A DNA stretch of 52,950 nucleotides from Candidatus Kuenenia stuttgartensis (GCA_945865325.1 CAMBFA010000007.1:1-52950); one strand, 5' to 3'. Shown: positions 42,891 to 52,054, counted from the stretch's first letter. Numbers and translations are program-made. Notes: a model not told the origin generated them from the sequence alone.

Positions 42891-43769
42891 ATGAGCTCCC
42901 CACGCAACAGGCCCCACCCATCTCCCTGGCACGGCCGCCGTGTGATCATCGCCGGGGGTACCAGCGGCTTCGGGCTCGTTCTCGCTCGCCACCTTCTCAA
43001 GGCCGGCGCGAGCGTGCTCCTGGTCGGCCGGTCGGCCGATGGCGTTCGTCGCGCCCTCGAGCGGCTTCCCGAGCCGCTGGCCGGATCGAAGAGCCTCGGC
43101 ACCGCTGCCGATCTCGCCCGCCCGGGGGAAGGGGGGCGTGTCGTCGGGGAGGCCCTCGACCGGCTCGGTGGCGTCGACGATCTCTTCTTCTCCGTCGGCC
43201 GATCGGGGCGGGCACGGATCCTCGACACCTCGGCCGATCAGCTCGCCAGCTTCCTCGACGCCAATCTCCGCACCGCCGTGGAGCTGACCACGGCCGCCGC
43301 CGAGGACGTCGCCCGCGCCGGCGGCCACATGGTCTACATCGGGAGTCTCGCCGGAAAGCTCGTCACGCCGTTGATGGGGCCCTATGCGGTGGCGAAGTCA
43401 GCCCTGGCCGCGTATGTCGACGCGGTCCGTCTCGAGATGGCGCCCCGCGGGGCGCACGTGCTGTTGGTTTCCCCCGGGCCGATCCGGCGCGAGGCAGCGG
43501 ATGACGATGCCGCGTTCGACCGTTACGCCGACGAAGTTTCCGCCGCCGGTCTGCCGGCCGAGGCAAATCGCCCCGGCGCTGGCGCCCCCTTGAAACGGCT
43601 CGATCCCGACCGCCTCGCAGAGCAGGTTCTCGAGGCCTGCCGGCGGCGGGCGAGCGAACTGGTCGTCCCCCGGAAAGTGGCCTGGCTCGCCGGGCTTGTC
43701 GAGTGGTTCCCAGACTGGGGGCGCCGGCTGCTTGCCCGCTTTACCCCTCCACCGACCACGGCGCTGTGA
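42891..43769 (+). CDS. Short-chain dehydrogenase/reductase
   Basis: 292 residues, the classical SDR size. The cofactor motif is GGTSGFG (TGxxxGxG type) after RVIIAG, and R in VGRSADG suggests NADP(H) preference, although weakly. The catalytic Ser is in [10 protein letters not shown] and the YxxxK is YAVAK, with SPGPIRR following as the PG motif. The NxxN region reads LFFSVGRSG where NNAG is typical. The C-terminal extension ending [13 protein letters not shown] is probably amphipathic and membrane-associated, as in some sphinganine-reductase-like SDRs. The substrate cannot be told. It faces the DUF4143 ATPase gene divergently, so the palindrome at 42711-42731 could also affect it. Confidence 0.85.
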   Translation: MSSPRNRPHPSPWHGRRVIIAGGTSGFGLVLARHLLKAGASVLLVGRSADGVRRALERLPEPLAGSKSLGTAADLARPGEGGRVVGEALDRLGGVDDLFFSVGRSGRARILDTSADQLASFLDANLRTAVELTTAAAEDVARAGGHMVYIGSLAGKLVTPLMGPYAVAKSALAAYVDAVRLEMAPRGAHVLLVSPGPIRREAADDDAAFDRYADEVSAAGLPAEANRPGAGAPLKRLDPDRLAEQVLEACRRRASELVVPRKVAWLAGLVEWFPDWGRRLLARFTPPPTTAL

Positions 43770-43921
43770 GGCCGGCGGCCGGGATCGACCGCGGGCTGGG
43801 GCTGACACGCCTTTCCGCGCGACGCTACCATCGACCCTTTCGACGGCGCCCGGCGGAGCGGGACCGTGCCCCCTTCTGCGCGCCAAAAAAAGCGGCTCGC
43901 GGGTTCCGAGGAGAATCATCG

Positions 43922-45241
43922 ATGGCTGCGAGTGAGGCATTCCCGGGCATCAGCCCGATCCGTTACGAGGGCCCGGGCACAAAGAACATGCTCGCCTTCC
44001 GGCATTACGACGCCGACGCGATCATCGAGGGGCAGCCGATGCGCGACCACTTCCGGTTCGCCGTCTCCTACTGGCACACCTTCCGCGGCACCGGCAGCGA
44101 TCCCTTCGGCGCCGCGACGATGATCCGCCCCTGGGAAATCGGTGGCGACACGCTCGCCGCCGCGGTCGCCCGGGTCGACGTCGCCTTCGAGTTCATGGAG
44201 AAACTCGGGGTCGGGTTCTACTGCTTCCACGACCGTGACGTGGCACCGGAGGGGAAGACCCTCGCCGACAGCCACCGCAATCTCGACACCGTCGCCGCCG
44301 CCCTCCACGCCCACCAAGAACGGACCGGCATCAAGCTCCTGTGGGGCACCGCCAACCTCTTTTCTCACCCCCGCTACGTCCACGGCGCAGCCACCAGTTG
44401 CAACGCCGAGGTCTTCGCTTACGCGGCGGCGCAGGTGAAGAAGGCCCTCGAGACCACCCACGCTCTGGGGGGCGCCGGGTACACGTTCTGGGGGGGCCGG
44501 GAGGGCTACCAGTGCCTGTGGAACACCGACATGAAGCGCGAGATCGACCACCTCGCCAAGTTCATGCACATGGCCGTCGAACATGCCCGGAAGATCGGCT
44601 TCACCGGCCAGTTCTACTTCGAACCGAAGCCGCGCGAGCCGACCAAGCACCAGTACGACTACGACTGCGCCACCTGCATCAACTTTCTCCAGACCTACGG
44701 CCTGACTGATCACGTGAAGATGAACATCGAGACCAACCATGCCACGCTCGCTGGCCACGAGATGCAGCACGAGCTCGAGGTCGCCGGCATGCAGGGCTAC
44801 CTCGGATCGATCGACGCCAACACCGGCGACACGCTCGTCGGCTGGGACACCGACCAATTCCCCACCGACATCTACCTGACGACGAGGATCATGCTCACGA
44901 TCCTCAAGTACGGCGGACTGAATCCGGGAGGCGTCAACTTCGATGCCAAGGTGCGACGGGAGAGCTTCGAGCCGATCGACCTCTTCCACGCCCACGTCGG
45001 CGGCATGGATGCCTTCGCGCGGGGGCTGAAGATCGCCGCGGCGATACGGGCCGACGGCGCCCTCCAGAAACTCGTCGACGATCGCTATGCGAGCTGGTCG
45101 GGGCCCCTGGGGCGGCGGATCGAGGCCGGGAGCGAGAGCTTCGAGTCGCTGGAGAAAGAAATGCTCGCCAAGGGGGACGCCGCCCCCTGCACGAGCGGCC
45201 GGCAGGAGCTCTTCGAGAACCTCATCAACACCTACCTCTGA
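43922..45241 (+). CDS. xylA: Xylose isomerase
   Basis: 439 residues from ATG 43922 with GAGGAG 9 nt upstream. The family signatures are complete: [14 protein letters not shown] (catalytic His and Asp), [44 protein letters not shown] (metal-binding Glu, Lys), [33 protein letters not shown] and [13 protein letters not shown]. It is the class II (longer) type. It interconverts xylose with xylulose, and glucose with fructose as a side reaction. No xylulokinase or regulator is next to it, so regulation is not visible. The next gene is a DUF167 protein 35 nt downstream. Confidence 0.97.
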   Translation: MAASEAFPGISPIRYEGPGTKNMLAFRHYDADAIIEGQPMRDHFRFAVSYWHTFRGTGSDPFGAATMIRPWEIGGDTLAAAVARVDVAFEFMEKLGVGFYCFHDRDVAPEGKTLADSHRNLDTVAAALHAHQERTGIKLLWGTANLFSHPRYVHGAATSCNAEVFAYAAAQVKKALETTHALGGAGYTFWGGREGYQCLWNTDMKREIDHLAKFMHMAVEHARKIGFTGQFYFEPKPREPTKHQYDYDCATCINFLQTYGLTDHVKMNIETNHATLAGHEMQHELEVAGMQGYLGSIDANTGDTLVGWDTDQFPTDIYLTTRIMLTILKYGGLNPGGVNFDAKVRRESFEPIDLFHAHVGGMDAFARGLKIAAAIRADGALQKLVDDRYASWSGPLGRRIEAGSESFESLEKEMLAKGDAAPCTSGRQELFENLINTYL

Positions 45242-45276
45242 TCGATCCTGATGCGCCTCGGCAAGGATTCCCCACC

Positions 45277-45552
45277 ATGGCCCGACTCGACGTGAAGGTG
45301 GTTCCCGGGGCTTCCCGGGAGGGGGTGTCTGGGTGGCTCGGAGACCGCCTCAAGATCCGTGTCCGGCAGCCGCCGGAACAAGGGCGCGCCAACGCCGCGG
45401 TGGTCAGGGTGCTGGCCGCTGCGCTGGGCGTCGACGCGACGCACGTCGCGCTTGCGACGGGGGATTCAAGCCCGCTGAAAACCTTCGAAATCGACGGGCT
45501 CGACGACGCCACAATCCTGGAAAGGCTCGGCAGAAGAGCCCCCGCCGAGTGA
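45277..45552 (+). CDS. DUF167 (YggU-like) protein
   Basis: 91 residues. The family pattern is clear: LDVKVVPGASREGVSGWLGDRLKIRVRQPPEQGRANAAVVRVLAAALGV, with the conserved PGAS, PPxxGxAN and the later SxxKxxxI (SSPLKTFEI). The protein is a small alpha/beta fold of unknown biochemical role. AAGGA precedes the ATG. It probably shares the xylA transcript, although the functional link is not known. Confidence 0.92.
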   Translation: MARLDVKVVPGASREGVSGWLGDRLKIRVRQPPEQGRANAAVVRVLAAALGVDATHVALATGDSSPLKTFEIDGLDDATILERLGRRAPAE

Positions 45553-45629
45553 AGGGAATTGCCAGGGCGGCGAGTTCCGTTAGGCTGCTGCGGTATCTTG
45601 CTGATGTCCGTTTGAGGAGACTTCCGAGC

Positions 45630-46274
45630 ATGCGTACGAAGGTCGTGGAAGCGAGTTGGAATCGACGCCCCGGGTTGCAGCGCCAACCCTCATCAAACCG
45701 GCTTCCCGGGTCAAACCGGCTTCCCGGGTCAAACCGGCTTCCCAGGCGGTCGCTGCTGCTGGGGGGATTGGCCGCCGGTTTGGCGACGCTCCTCGCCGCC
45801 GGGTGCGCCTCCCCGCAACGGACCGCGGCGAAGCAACTCCTCGAGTTGATCGCGAAAGCAAACCGTCGGCAGTCGATCGCGCGGAAAAAGTTCACCGACA
45901 TCGTCTCCGCCCGGCTCCTGGAATCGGCGACCACCACCGACGACGATATCGCCGCGGGACTGGAGAAGCTGAAGGCCGAGAGCCGCACGATTCAAGAGGA
46001 ATCGGAAGCGTGGCCGGTGCCCACCGCGACGGAGGCCAACTCGTTGATGCTCGCCTGCCGGAGGGTGTTCAAGGACAGGGTCCGATTGCTCGACGAATTC
46101 TCGACGCCGTTCCTCGAGACGCTCCGCAATCCGGTCCTCCCGCCGCCGCAGAAGCTCAAGAAGGCAGGCAGCATGTTCGCGTCGATGACCGGGGCAGACG
46201 ACGCCCTGAACCTCGACCTGCGCCGGGCCCAGCGCACGTATGCCGGGGCGATGGGGGTCTTTTCCTACGAATGA
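45630..46274 (+). CDS. Putative lipoprotein with repeat-containing N-terminus
   Basis: 214 residues from ATG 45630, with GAGGAG upstream. The N-terminus carries three NRLPGS-type repeats encoded by 18-bp tandem units, then RRSLLLGGLAAGLATLLAAGC, a hydrophobic signal with a twin-arginine-like start and a lipobox (LAAGC). The mature part (about 150 residues) is helical with many Lys and Glu (AAKQLLELIAKANRRQSIARKKF). No family is recognised. It converges on glnD with 10 nt between stops. The start could lie downstream of the repeats, but no good start codon is there. Confidence 0.65.
   Translation: MRTKVVEASWNRRPGLQRQPSSNRLPGSNRLPGSNRLPRRSLLLGGLAAGLATLLAAGCASPQRTAAKQLLELIAKANRRQSIARKKFTDIVSARLLESATTTDDDIAAGLEKLKAESRTIQEESEAWPVPTATEANSLMLACRRVFKDRVRLLDEFSTPFLETLRNPVLPPPQKLKKAGSMFASMTGADDALNLDLRRAQRTYAGAMGVFSYE
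45693..45746 (+). repeat. 18-bp tandem repeat in the lipoprotein gene
   Basis: Two perfect and one near-perfect copy (45693-45710, 45711-45728, 45729-45746) of TCAAACCGGCTTCCCGGG, just before the signal peptide. The frame is kept. Confidence 0.92.
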
Positions 46275-46284
46275 CGCCGGAGCG

Positions 46285-48996
46285 TCAGCGGCTGCTCGCC
46301 GGAGCCAGCGCCTTCTCGAGGGTCAGCCGCAGCCGCTCGAGCCGCTCGACGTTGTCGATCTTTGCCCCCGCCAGATCGGTGACATGGAACCCGTCGACCA
46401 CCTGATCGAGGTAGGTGCCGACCTTCGCCGAGCGCACCGACATTCCGGCGTCGAACAGCGTGCGGGCGATCCGATAGAGGAGGCCGGGGGCATCGGTGGC
46501 GAAGACCTCGACAATCGTCGAAGTTTCCGAACTGACGTTGTCGATCGCCACCCGGGCGGGATGACGCAGCGCCGGGTCGGGGCGCGGGGCGAGCGGATTG
46601 AGCCGCGGGGTGAAGGTCGGCGCCCGGTCGGCCCGGAGCCCCGCACGGATCGCGGCGGCGATGTCGGCAAAGCGGTCGGGGGGCGGGGCTCCGGTGAAAT
46701 CGGGGTCAAGAACGGTGAAGTGGTCGATGACGAGGCCATCGTCGAGGGTGTGGATGCCGGCGGCGAGGATCTCGAGCCGCTGGCTCGTCAACGCCCCGGT
46801 GACGCGGTGGAACACTCCCGGCGCCACGCTCTCCCTCGTTCCCACCGTCACCGCCACCGTCGAGGTGTCGGCCTGCCAGCGGGTGGCAACGAAGATCCCG
46901 TCGGCCGGAAGGCGGGCGAGTTGCACCAATTCCTCCAGGATCCGCGCCGGCGGCAGGTCGCGAAGCATCGACGCCGGGAGTTGCCGCCCGATGCGCACGA
47001 CCGGATCCTCCGGCTCCCATTCCTCCAGCAGGCTTTCGAGGCCGAGGCGGAGCGGCCCCGACGACGCTGCCACCCCCTCACCGTCGAGGACGCCGAGGGT
47101 CCTTGCCTGGAGATCGGCGAGGAGATCCGACTTCCACTCCGTCCACACCCCGGGCCCGACCGCGGCGACGTCCGCGGCCGTCAGGAGCGTGAGCATCGAG
47201 AGCACCTCCGGCGAACCAACCTCGTAGGCAAAGCGGATGACGAGCGCCGGGTCGCTCGAATCCCGTCGGAAGGCGAGGTGCGCCATGACGAGGTGCTTAT
47301 GGACGAGGAAGGCAAGGATCTCGGCCTCGTCCCTGGGGAGACGGAGCCGGACGGCGATCGATTCGGCGATCCGTCGGCCGACCTCGCTGTGGTCCTCCTC
47401 GTAGCCCTTTCCGAGGTCGTGGATGAGGAGCGCCAGGAGGAGCAGATGCCGCCGCCCGACATGCCTCCACAGGTCGGCCATCCACCCCTTCGAGGCGCCG
47501 TGGGCGACCGCCGCCTCCACCGCACGGATCGAATGTTCGTCGACGGTGTATTTGTGATAGTTGTTGAATTGGAGGAGATCGCGGGCGTGGGAGAACTCGG
47601 GGATGATCCGCTCGAGGAGCCCGATGTCGTGGAGACGGCGGAGGGAGGAGCCGAGCTGCTCGGGGCGATCGAAGAGGGCGAGAAACCCTCTGCAGACGTC
47701 GACGGGGAGCGGCGAGTCGACGGCGTCGGCGCCCCCCGCTGCCCCGACCGCGACGCGGATCGCGTCCCAGGAGTCGTCATCGACCGGCCATCGGTAGGTC
47801 TGTGAGAGTTCGATGAGGCGGAGCACCGCCGCCAGACTTCCGGCGACCTCGCCCCGGTGGGCCGGCAGGACAGCGACCGTCGTCGGCCCGACGAGGTAGC
47901 GGTCCTCGACGCGGTGGCCGAGGATCCCCGTCACCCAAGAGGAGCGCTGACGCCGGCGGAGCGTCCGGGCCTTGACGGTCTCCACAACCCGAACGACTTC
48001 ACGGGTGTGCCGGAAATACTCCCGCATGAAGATTTCGACCGGGAGGAGCCCCGGAGCGGGGGCGATGCCGCGCTCCTCCGCGAGACGCTGCTGCTCCTGC
48101 CGTGTGAGATCGTCGGCCGGGCGGCCGGCGGCGAGGTGGAGATCGATCCGGATGCCATGGAGGTGGTCGGCGGCCGCGGCGAGCACCGCTGCGTCGCGGG
48201 GGGAGAGCATGCCCGCGGAGACGAGCGCCGCAGCGTCGGCCGTGCCATGCGCCACATACCCCAGCCAGTGGATGAACTGGAGATCGCGGAGCCCCCCGGG
48301 GGACCGCTTCACGTTCGGCTCGAGGAGCGCCGTCGACGCTCCGTAGCGGGAGGCTTCATCCGCACGGGCCTCGCACAGCCTGGCCACCAGGCGCTGCGGG
48401 CCGCGGCGGGCGATCCCGGCGAGATCCCGGGTGAGCCGATCGAATGGTTCGTCCGGGCCCGATGGGCCGGCGAGGAGGCGGGCCTCGATGAGCGTGGTGT
48501 ACACCGTCGCATCGGAGCGGGCCAGGCGGATCGCCTCCGCCACCGTCCGCACGCTCTGCCCCACCTCCAACCCGATGTCGAACAGATCCTGGAGGAGCCT
48601 CCGGGCCACCGCGGCCACGCTCGTGTCGGCCGAGACCAACGAAGGGGAGTGGAGGAGCATCAGATCGATGTCGGAGTAGGGGGCCTGACACCTCCGACCG
48701 TATCCGCCGTGGGCCACGAGGACGAGATGCTCGAGGGAGCCCCGTTTCGCCTCGGTAGCCGCCCGCAGATCATCCATCACCGCCGTCCAGACATCGAGGA
48801 CGATCCGATCGGTGAGGTCGGAGGCGATTCGGGCGATCGACCGCGGCGGCGTGCCGGCGGCCCGTTCCGCCGCCACCCGCTCCCGGAGCGCCGCCAAGCT
48901 CGCGCGTCCGCGGATGACGAGGGGACGAAAGCCGTCGGCCCCGCCTGGGTTCGACTCCCAGCGCCGTTCGCCAGTTCTGGCGGGCGGGACGCTCAC
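46285..48996 (-). CDS. glnD: [Protein-PII] uridylyltransferase/uridylyl-removing enzyme
   Basis: 903 residues, typical length. The nucleotidyltransferase motif is GGYGR at 97-101 and SDID at 108-111 (HGGYGRRCQAPYSDIDLMLL). The GlnD-specific helical domain follows (KRSPGGLRDLQFIHWLGYV). The HD domain has ALLIHDLGKGYEEDHSEVG, with metal-binding His and Asp intact. Two ACT domains (ATRWQADTSTVAVTVG and VEVFATDAPGLLYRIARTLF) bind glutamine at the C-terminus. The enzyme uridylylates or deuridylylates PII according to glutamine, so it governs nitrogen assimilation. No PII gene is in the window. The start overlaps the adenosyltransferase stop by 4 nt. Confidence 0.95.
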   Translation of the reverse strand: MSVPPARTGERRWESNPGGADGFRPLVIRGRASLAALRERVAAERAAGTPPRSIARIASDLTDRIVLDVWTAVMDDLRAATEAKRGSLEHLVLVAHGGYGRRCQAPYSDIDLMLLHSPSLVSADTSVAAVARRLLQDLFDIGLEVGQSVRTVAEAIRLARSDATVYTTLIEARLLAGPSGPDEPFDRLTRDLAGIARRGPQRLVARLCEARADEASRYGASTALLEPNVKRSPGGLRDLQFIHWLGYVAHGTADAAALVSAGMLSPRDAAVLAAAADHLHGIRIDLHLAAGRPADDLTRQEQQRLAEERGIAPAPGLLPVEIFMREYFRHTREVVRVVETVKARTLRRRQRSSWVTGILGHRVEDRYLVGPTTVAVLPAHRGEVAGSLAAVLRLIELSQTYRWPVDDDSWDAIRVAVGAAGGADAVDSPLPVDVCRGFLALFDRPEQLGSSLRRLHDIGLLERIIPEFSHARDLLQFNNYHKYTVDEHSIRAVEAAVAHGASKGWMADLWRHVGRRHLLLLALLIHDLGKGYEEDHSEVGRRIAESIAVRLRLPRDEAEILAFLVHKHLVMAHLAFRRDSSDPALVIRFAYEVGSPEVLSMLTLLTAADVAAVGPGVWTEWKSDLLADLQARTLGVLDGEGVAASSGPLRLGLESLLEEWEPEDPVVRIGRQLPASMLRDLPPARILEELVQLARLPADGIFVATRWQADTSTVAVTVGTRESVAPGVFHRVTGALTSQRLEILAAGIHTLDDGLVIDHFTVLDPDFTGAPPPDRFADIAAAIRAGLRADRAPTFTPRLNPLAPRPDPALRHPARVAIDNVSSETSTIVEVFATDAPGLLYRIARTLFDAGMSVRSAKVGTYLDQVVDGFHVTDLAGAKIDNVERLERLRLTLEKALAPASSR

Positions 48997-49538
48997 GGCC
49001 GACTCGGATGCCAGGGATCGTCGGCGACCCGTTCCTGGTGGTTGGCGTGGCGGGCAAGGACAAAGAGAAGATCGCCGAGCCGGTTGAGGTATTCGATCGC
49101 ATTGACCGGGATCTGCGCATCCGGCATCGCCTCGAGTTGGACAACGCGCCGCTCGGCCCGCCGGCAGACGGTCCGGGCGACGTGCATCGCCGCGGCCAGC
49201 GGCGTCCCGGTGGGGAGGATGAACGACGACAGTGCGGGGAGTACGGCGTCGTGGCGGTCGATCGCCTCCTCGAGGGTCTCGACATGCGCCGCGGTGATCC
49301 GCTCGGCGGCATCCCCCGGCGAGGCGAGTTGGGCCCCGAGTTCGAAAAGATCACACTGGATCCGGCGCAGAAACTCGTCGCTCGCTCCGCTTCCGGGGAG
49401 GGTGCGGACGAGCCCCAGATGACTGTTCAATTCGTCGACGGTGCCGAAGGCCTCGATCCGCAGATGGTCCTTCCGCACCCGGGGACCTCCGAACAGGCCG
49501 GTTTCGCCTGCATCACCGGTCTTCGTATAGATCTTCAT
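48993..49538 (-). CDS. PduO-type cob(I)alamin adenosyltransferase
   Basis: 181 residues from ATG 49538, after GGGAGGT; an upstream in-frame start is rejected. The opening MKIYTKTGDAGETGLFGG is the ATP-binding signature of the PduO-type adenosyltransferase. The conserved VDELNSHLGLVR, then RAERRVV and LNRLGDLLFVLARHAN (the R/N cobalamin-site helix) follow. It transfers adenosyl from ATP to cob(I)alamin to make coenzyme B12. It overlaps glnD, an arrangement with no obvious functional sense. The promoter should lie in the 51 nt shared with the divergent beta-propeller gene. Confidence 0.93.
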   Translation of the reverse strand: MKIYTKTGDAGETGLFGGPRVRKDHLRIEAFGTVDELNSHLGLVRTLPGSGASDEFLRRIQCDLFELGAQLASPGDAAERITAAHVETLEEAIDRHDAVLPALSSFILPTGTPLAAAMHVARTVCRRAERRVVQLEAMPDAQIPVNAIEYLNRLGDLLFVLARHANHQERVADDPWHPSRP

Positions 49539-49576
49539 GGTGGACCTCCCGGGGCGCGTGGATGGATGGCAGGACG

Positions 49577-49582
49577 TATACT
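49577..49582 (+). promoter_or_regulatory. -10 box with leaderless spacing for the beta-propeller gene
   Basis: TATACT ends 7 nt before ATG 49590, with no ribosome site in between and no clear -35. Confidence 0.4.
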
Positions 49583-49589
49583 GCTGCCC

Positions 49590-50804
49590 ATGAGAAAAAC
49601 CTTCAACCTCTCCGCTTCCCACCGGCTCCTGGCCCGGGCGGCAACGCTCGCCGTCGCCGCCCCGTTGCTCTCCATTTTGTCCCCGGAGACTTGGTCTCCG
49701 GCTGGCAAGGCCGCCGCGGAGGATCCCCCCCGGGCAGCTTCAGTGCCGGCATCCCGGGAACTTGAAGCCCGCTATCTCGCCCCTCCGGTCAAGGTCACTG
49801 ACGGCCTCTCGAAAGCGGGGGAAGGATACTTCGCCCCTGACGGCCGCCACATCTGCTATCAGGGGGTGCCGACCGGCTATCCGTTTTACCAGATCTACGT
49901 GCAATCCTTCGACGGAGCGGCCCCGCGGCCGACACCCCCCACGCGGGTCAGCCCGGGGCGCGGTCGGACGACCTGCAGTTGGTTCTCCCCCGATGGCACG
50001 CGGCTCCTGTTCGCCTCCAGCCACCCCGATCCGGCCATCGACAAGACCGAGGCCGACGCCAAAGCCCAGGCCGAGGAGGACGCCCGCACGGGCCGCCGCC
50101 GCCGTTACCAGTGGGATTTCGACCCCCACATGGACCTCTTTACTTCCCGTCCCGATGGATCGGACCTGCAGCAACTCACCACCAGCCCCGGCTATGACGC
50201 CGAGTGTTCCTGGTCCCCCGACGGGAAAAGTTTGCTGTTTGTCAGCGACCGCGACGGTGACGCCGACATCTACGTCGCCGATGGAGAAGACGGGGGCAAC
50301 GTCCGACAACTGACCAACGCACCGGGCTACGATGGCGGGCCGTTCTTCTCCCCTGACGGCCACTGGATCTGCTACCGCTCCGACCGCGTCGAGAAGGACA
50401 TGCTCCAGATCCACGTCATGAAAGCCGATGGCAGCGGCGACACCGCGATCACCGCCGGCAAGGGGGTTCACTGGGCTCCCTTCTGGCATCCGACGAAGCC
50501 GTGGCTGATCTGGACCGGGGCCGATCACAGCGACCCAACACAGCGCCCCAACTACGACCTGTGGGTGGCCCGGTACGAAGCCGATCCCGCGACCGGAACG
50601 TTCCGGACCGGGGCACCGCTGCGGATCACCGATCACCCCGGGGCCGACGTCCTGCCGGTCTTCTCCCCCGACGGAATGCTCCTGATGTGGACGGCCGGCC
50701 GCGACGGGGAACGCTCGGCCAGCCAGCTTTGGGTCGCGCGCCCCGATCTCGATGCCATCGATCGCGATCTTCCCGCGGTCGCGCCGGTGGAGGCCGTCCG
50801 ATGA
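49590..50804 (+). CDS. Secreted TolB-like beta-propeller protein
   Basis: 404 residues from ATG 49590. A signal peptide (ARAATLAVAAPLLSILSP, about 15-32) is followed by PD40-type repeats: YFAPDGRHICYQ, SWFSPDGTRLLFAS, SWSPDGKSLLFVS, FFSPDGHWICYRS, VFSPDGMLLMWTA. This is the WD40-like pattern of TolB and DPP-IV propellers. A charged insertion at about 153-170 carries KTEADAKAQAEEDARTGRRRR. It has no TolB N-terminal domain or peptidase domain, so the role is probably binding or regulation in the periplasm. The stop overlaps the proC start. Confidence 0.83.
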   Translation: MRKTFNLSASHRLLARAATLAVAAPLLSILSPETWSPAGKAAAEDPPRAASVPASRELEARYLAPPVKVTDGLSKAGEGYFAPDGRHICYQGVPTGYPFYQIYVQSFDGAAPRPTPPTRVSPGRGRTTCSWFSPDGTRLLFASSHPDPAIDKTEADAKAQAEEDARTGRRRRYQWDFDPHMDLFTSRPDGSDLQQLTTSPGYDAECSWSPDGKSLLFVSDRDGDADIYVADGEDGGNVRQLTNAPGYDGGPFFSPDGHWICYRSDRVEKDMLQIHVMKADGSGDTAITAGKGVHWAPFWHPTKPWLIWTGADHSDPTQRPNYDLWVARYEADPATGTFRTGAPLRITDHPGADVLPVFSPDGMLLMWTAGRDGERSASQLWVARPDLDAIDRDLPAVAPVEAVR

Positions 50805-51646
50805 CCCATGCGACCGGCGACGCCCCTCCGAGCGGGCCGATCGCGATGGTCGGAGGGGGGCAAATGGCGCTAGCCCTCGCCGCGGGCTTCTGCCGGGCCG
50901 GACTCGTGTCGCCGTCGGAGATCACCGTCCATGACCCAGTCGCCGCCGCACGCGAGCGCCTCTCCGCCCACCTGCCGGGAATCCGCCTCGCGTCCTCCGC
51001 GGCCGAGGCGGTGAAGGGGGCGGCCTTGGTCTTCCTGGCTGTCAAGCCGCAACAGGCCGCCGGAGCGGCCCGCGAGTGCGCCCCCGCCATCGGGGCCGCG
51101 GCGACGGTCGTCTCGATCGTGGCCGGCGTTCCGGTGGCGACGCTCTCGGCCTGGTTCGGGACGCCGCGGATCATCCGCGTCATGCCCAACACGCCCTGTC
51201 TGGTGGGGAAGGGAGTTTCGGTCCTCTGCCGGGCGCCCGAGGTGACGGAGGAGGCCGCGCGGGCCGCCACGGCCCTCCTGGCCGCCGTGGGGAGCGTTCA
51301 CGCTGTCGACGAACACCTCCTCGATGCCGTCACGGGGCTGTCCGGCTCGGGGCCCGGATTTGTGGCCCTGCTCTGCGAAGCCCTCGCCGACGGCGGCGTC
51401 AAGGCGGGGCTGCCGCGGAGCCTGGCCCAGGCGCTTGCCGTCCAGACCGTCGCCGGCACGGCGGCCCTCATTGAACAGACCGGCGAACACCCGGCTCAGA
51501 TCAAGGACCGTGTCGCCAGCCCAGGGGGCACGACAATCGCCGGGCTGGCGATCCTTGAGCAGCGCGCCGTGCGCGGGGCGCTCATCGACGCGGTCGTCGC
51601 GGCCGCCGATCGGGCGCGGGCCTTGGGAACACCGGCCGGCGGGTGA
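50801..51646 (+). CDS. proC: Pyrroline-5-carboxylate reductase
   Basis: 281 residues, normal length. The N-terminal Rossmann motif is IAMVGGGQMALALAAGF (GxGxM variant, where GGGQM replaces GxGNM), then LVFLAVKPQQ, RVMPNTPCLVGKG, AVTGLSGSGPGFVALLCEAL, and the dimerisation and active-site segment RVASPGGTTIAGLAIL. It reduces pyrroline-5-carboxylate to proline with NAD(P)H. ATG 50801 overlaps the propeller TGA. A possible terminator (CGGCCCCG and CGGGGCCG at 51680-51687 and 51711-51718) lies downstream. Confidence 0.96.
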   Translation: MTHATGDAPPSGPIAMVGGGQMALALAAGFCRAGLVSPSEITVHDPVAAARERLSAHLPGIRLASSAAEAVKGAALVFLAVKPQQAAGAARECAPAIGAAATVVSIVAGVPVATLSAWFGTPRIIRVMPNTPCLVGKGVSVLCRAPEVTEEAARAATALLAAVGSVHAVDEHLLDAVTGLSGSGPGFVALLCEALADGGVKAGLPRSLAQALAVQTVAGTAALIEQTGEHPAQIKDRVASPGGTTIAGLAILEQRAVRGALIDAVVAAADRARALGTPAGG

Positions 51647-51679
51647 TCCGTCACACTCCGCGCCGTCGCACGACAGCCC

Positions 51680-51718
51680 CGGCCCCGCTGGGCACGGGCC
51701 GGCCGGGAACCGGGGCCG
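51680..51718 (+). terminator. Possible hairpin downstream of proC
   Basis: Perfect 8-bp complementary arms (51680-51687, 51711-51718) with a 23-nt loop; no U-tract. Both strands are possible because the histone-like gene ends from the other side. Confidence 0.3.
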
Positions 51719-51767
51719 AGCTTAGAACCGGTCCTGCCCACCATCCGCGACGAAGGCCAAAGCGCGT

Positions 51768-51941
51768 TTAGCGCTTCTTGCCGGCAGCGGCCTTCTTCTT
51801 CGTCGCCTTCTTCGACACCTTCTTGGCCGTCTTCTTCGCAGCCTTCGGGCCAGCCTTCCCGGCGGAGGCCTTCGCACTGGCGAAGATGTTGCTCCAGCCG
51901 TTGGCGTACTTGCTGTTAGAACCGACACGGATCACGGACAT
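51768..51941 (-). CDS. Small Lys/Ala-rich basic protein (histone-H1-like tail)
   Basis: 57 residues from ATG 51941 to TAA 51768. The first 20 residues (MSVIRVGSNSKYANGWSNIF) look structured, and the remaining 37 are Lys/Ala-rich repeats of AKK, KKA and GKK, as in bacterial histone-H1-like tails and other nucleic-acid-binding tails. AAGGA lies upstream of the start, and a promoter with good -35/-10 spacing is found 85 nt upstream. The composition in the two other frames of this stretch argues against those being genes. It is probably a small nucleoid- or RNA-associated protein; I cannot say which. Confidence 0.75.
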   Translation of the reverse strand: MSVIRVGSNSKYANGWSNIFASAKASAGKAGPKAAKKTAKKVSKKATKKKAAAGKKR

Positions 51942-52025
51942 CGGAGGGAGTTCCTTCTGTGGTGCGGAGCGAATGCCGGCCGGGGAATCGTCCCGCGGGC
52001 ACTGGTGCCTTCACCCCACACGCGT

Positions 52026-52054
52026 GTCGTAGCGTTCGCCCGGCCCGCGGTCAA
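52026..52054 (-). promoter_or_regulatory. Promoter of the basic-protein gene
   Basis: On the minus strand -35 TTGACC (52054-52049), 17-nt spacer and -10 TACGAC (52031-52026). It overlaps the 3' end of the upstream gene. Confidence 0.5.
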
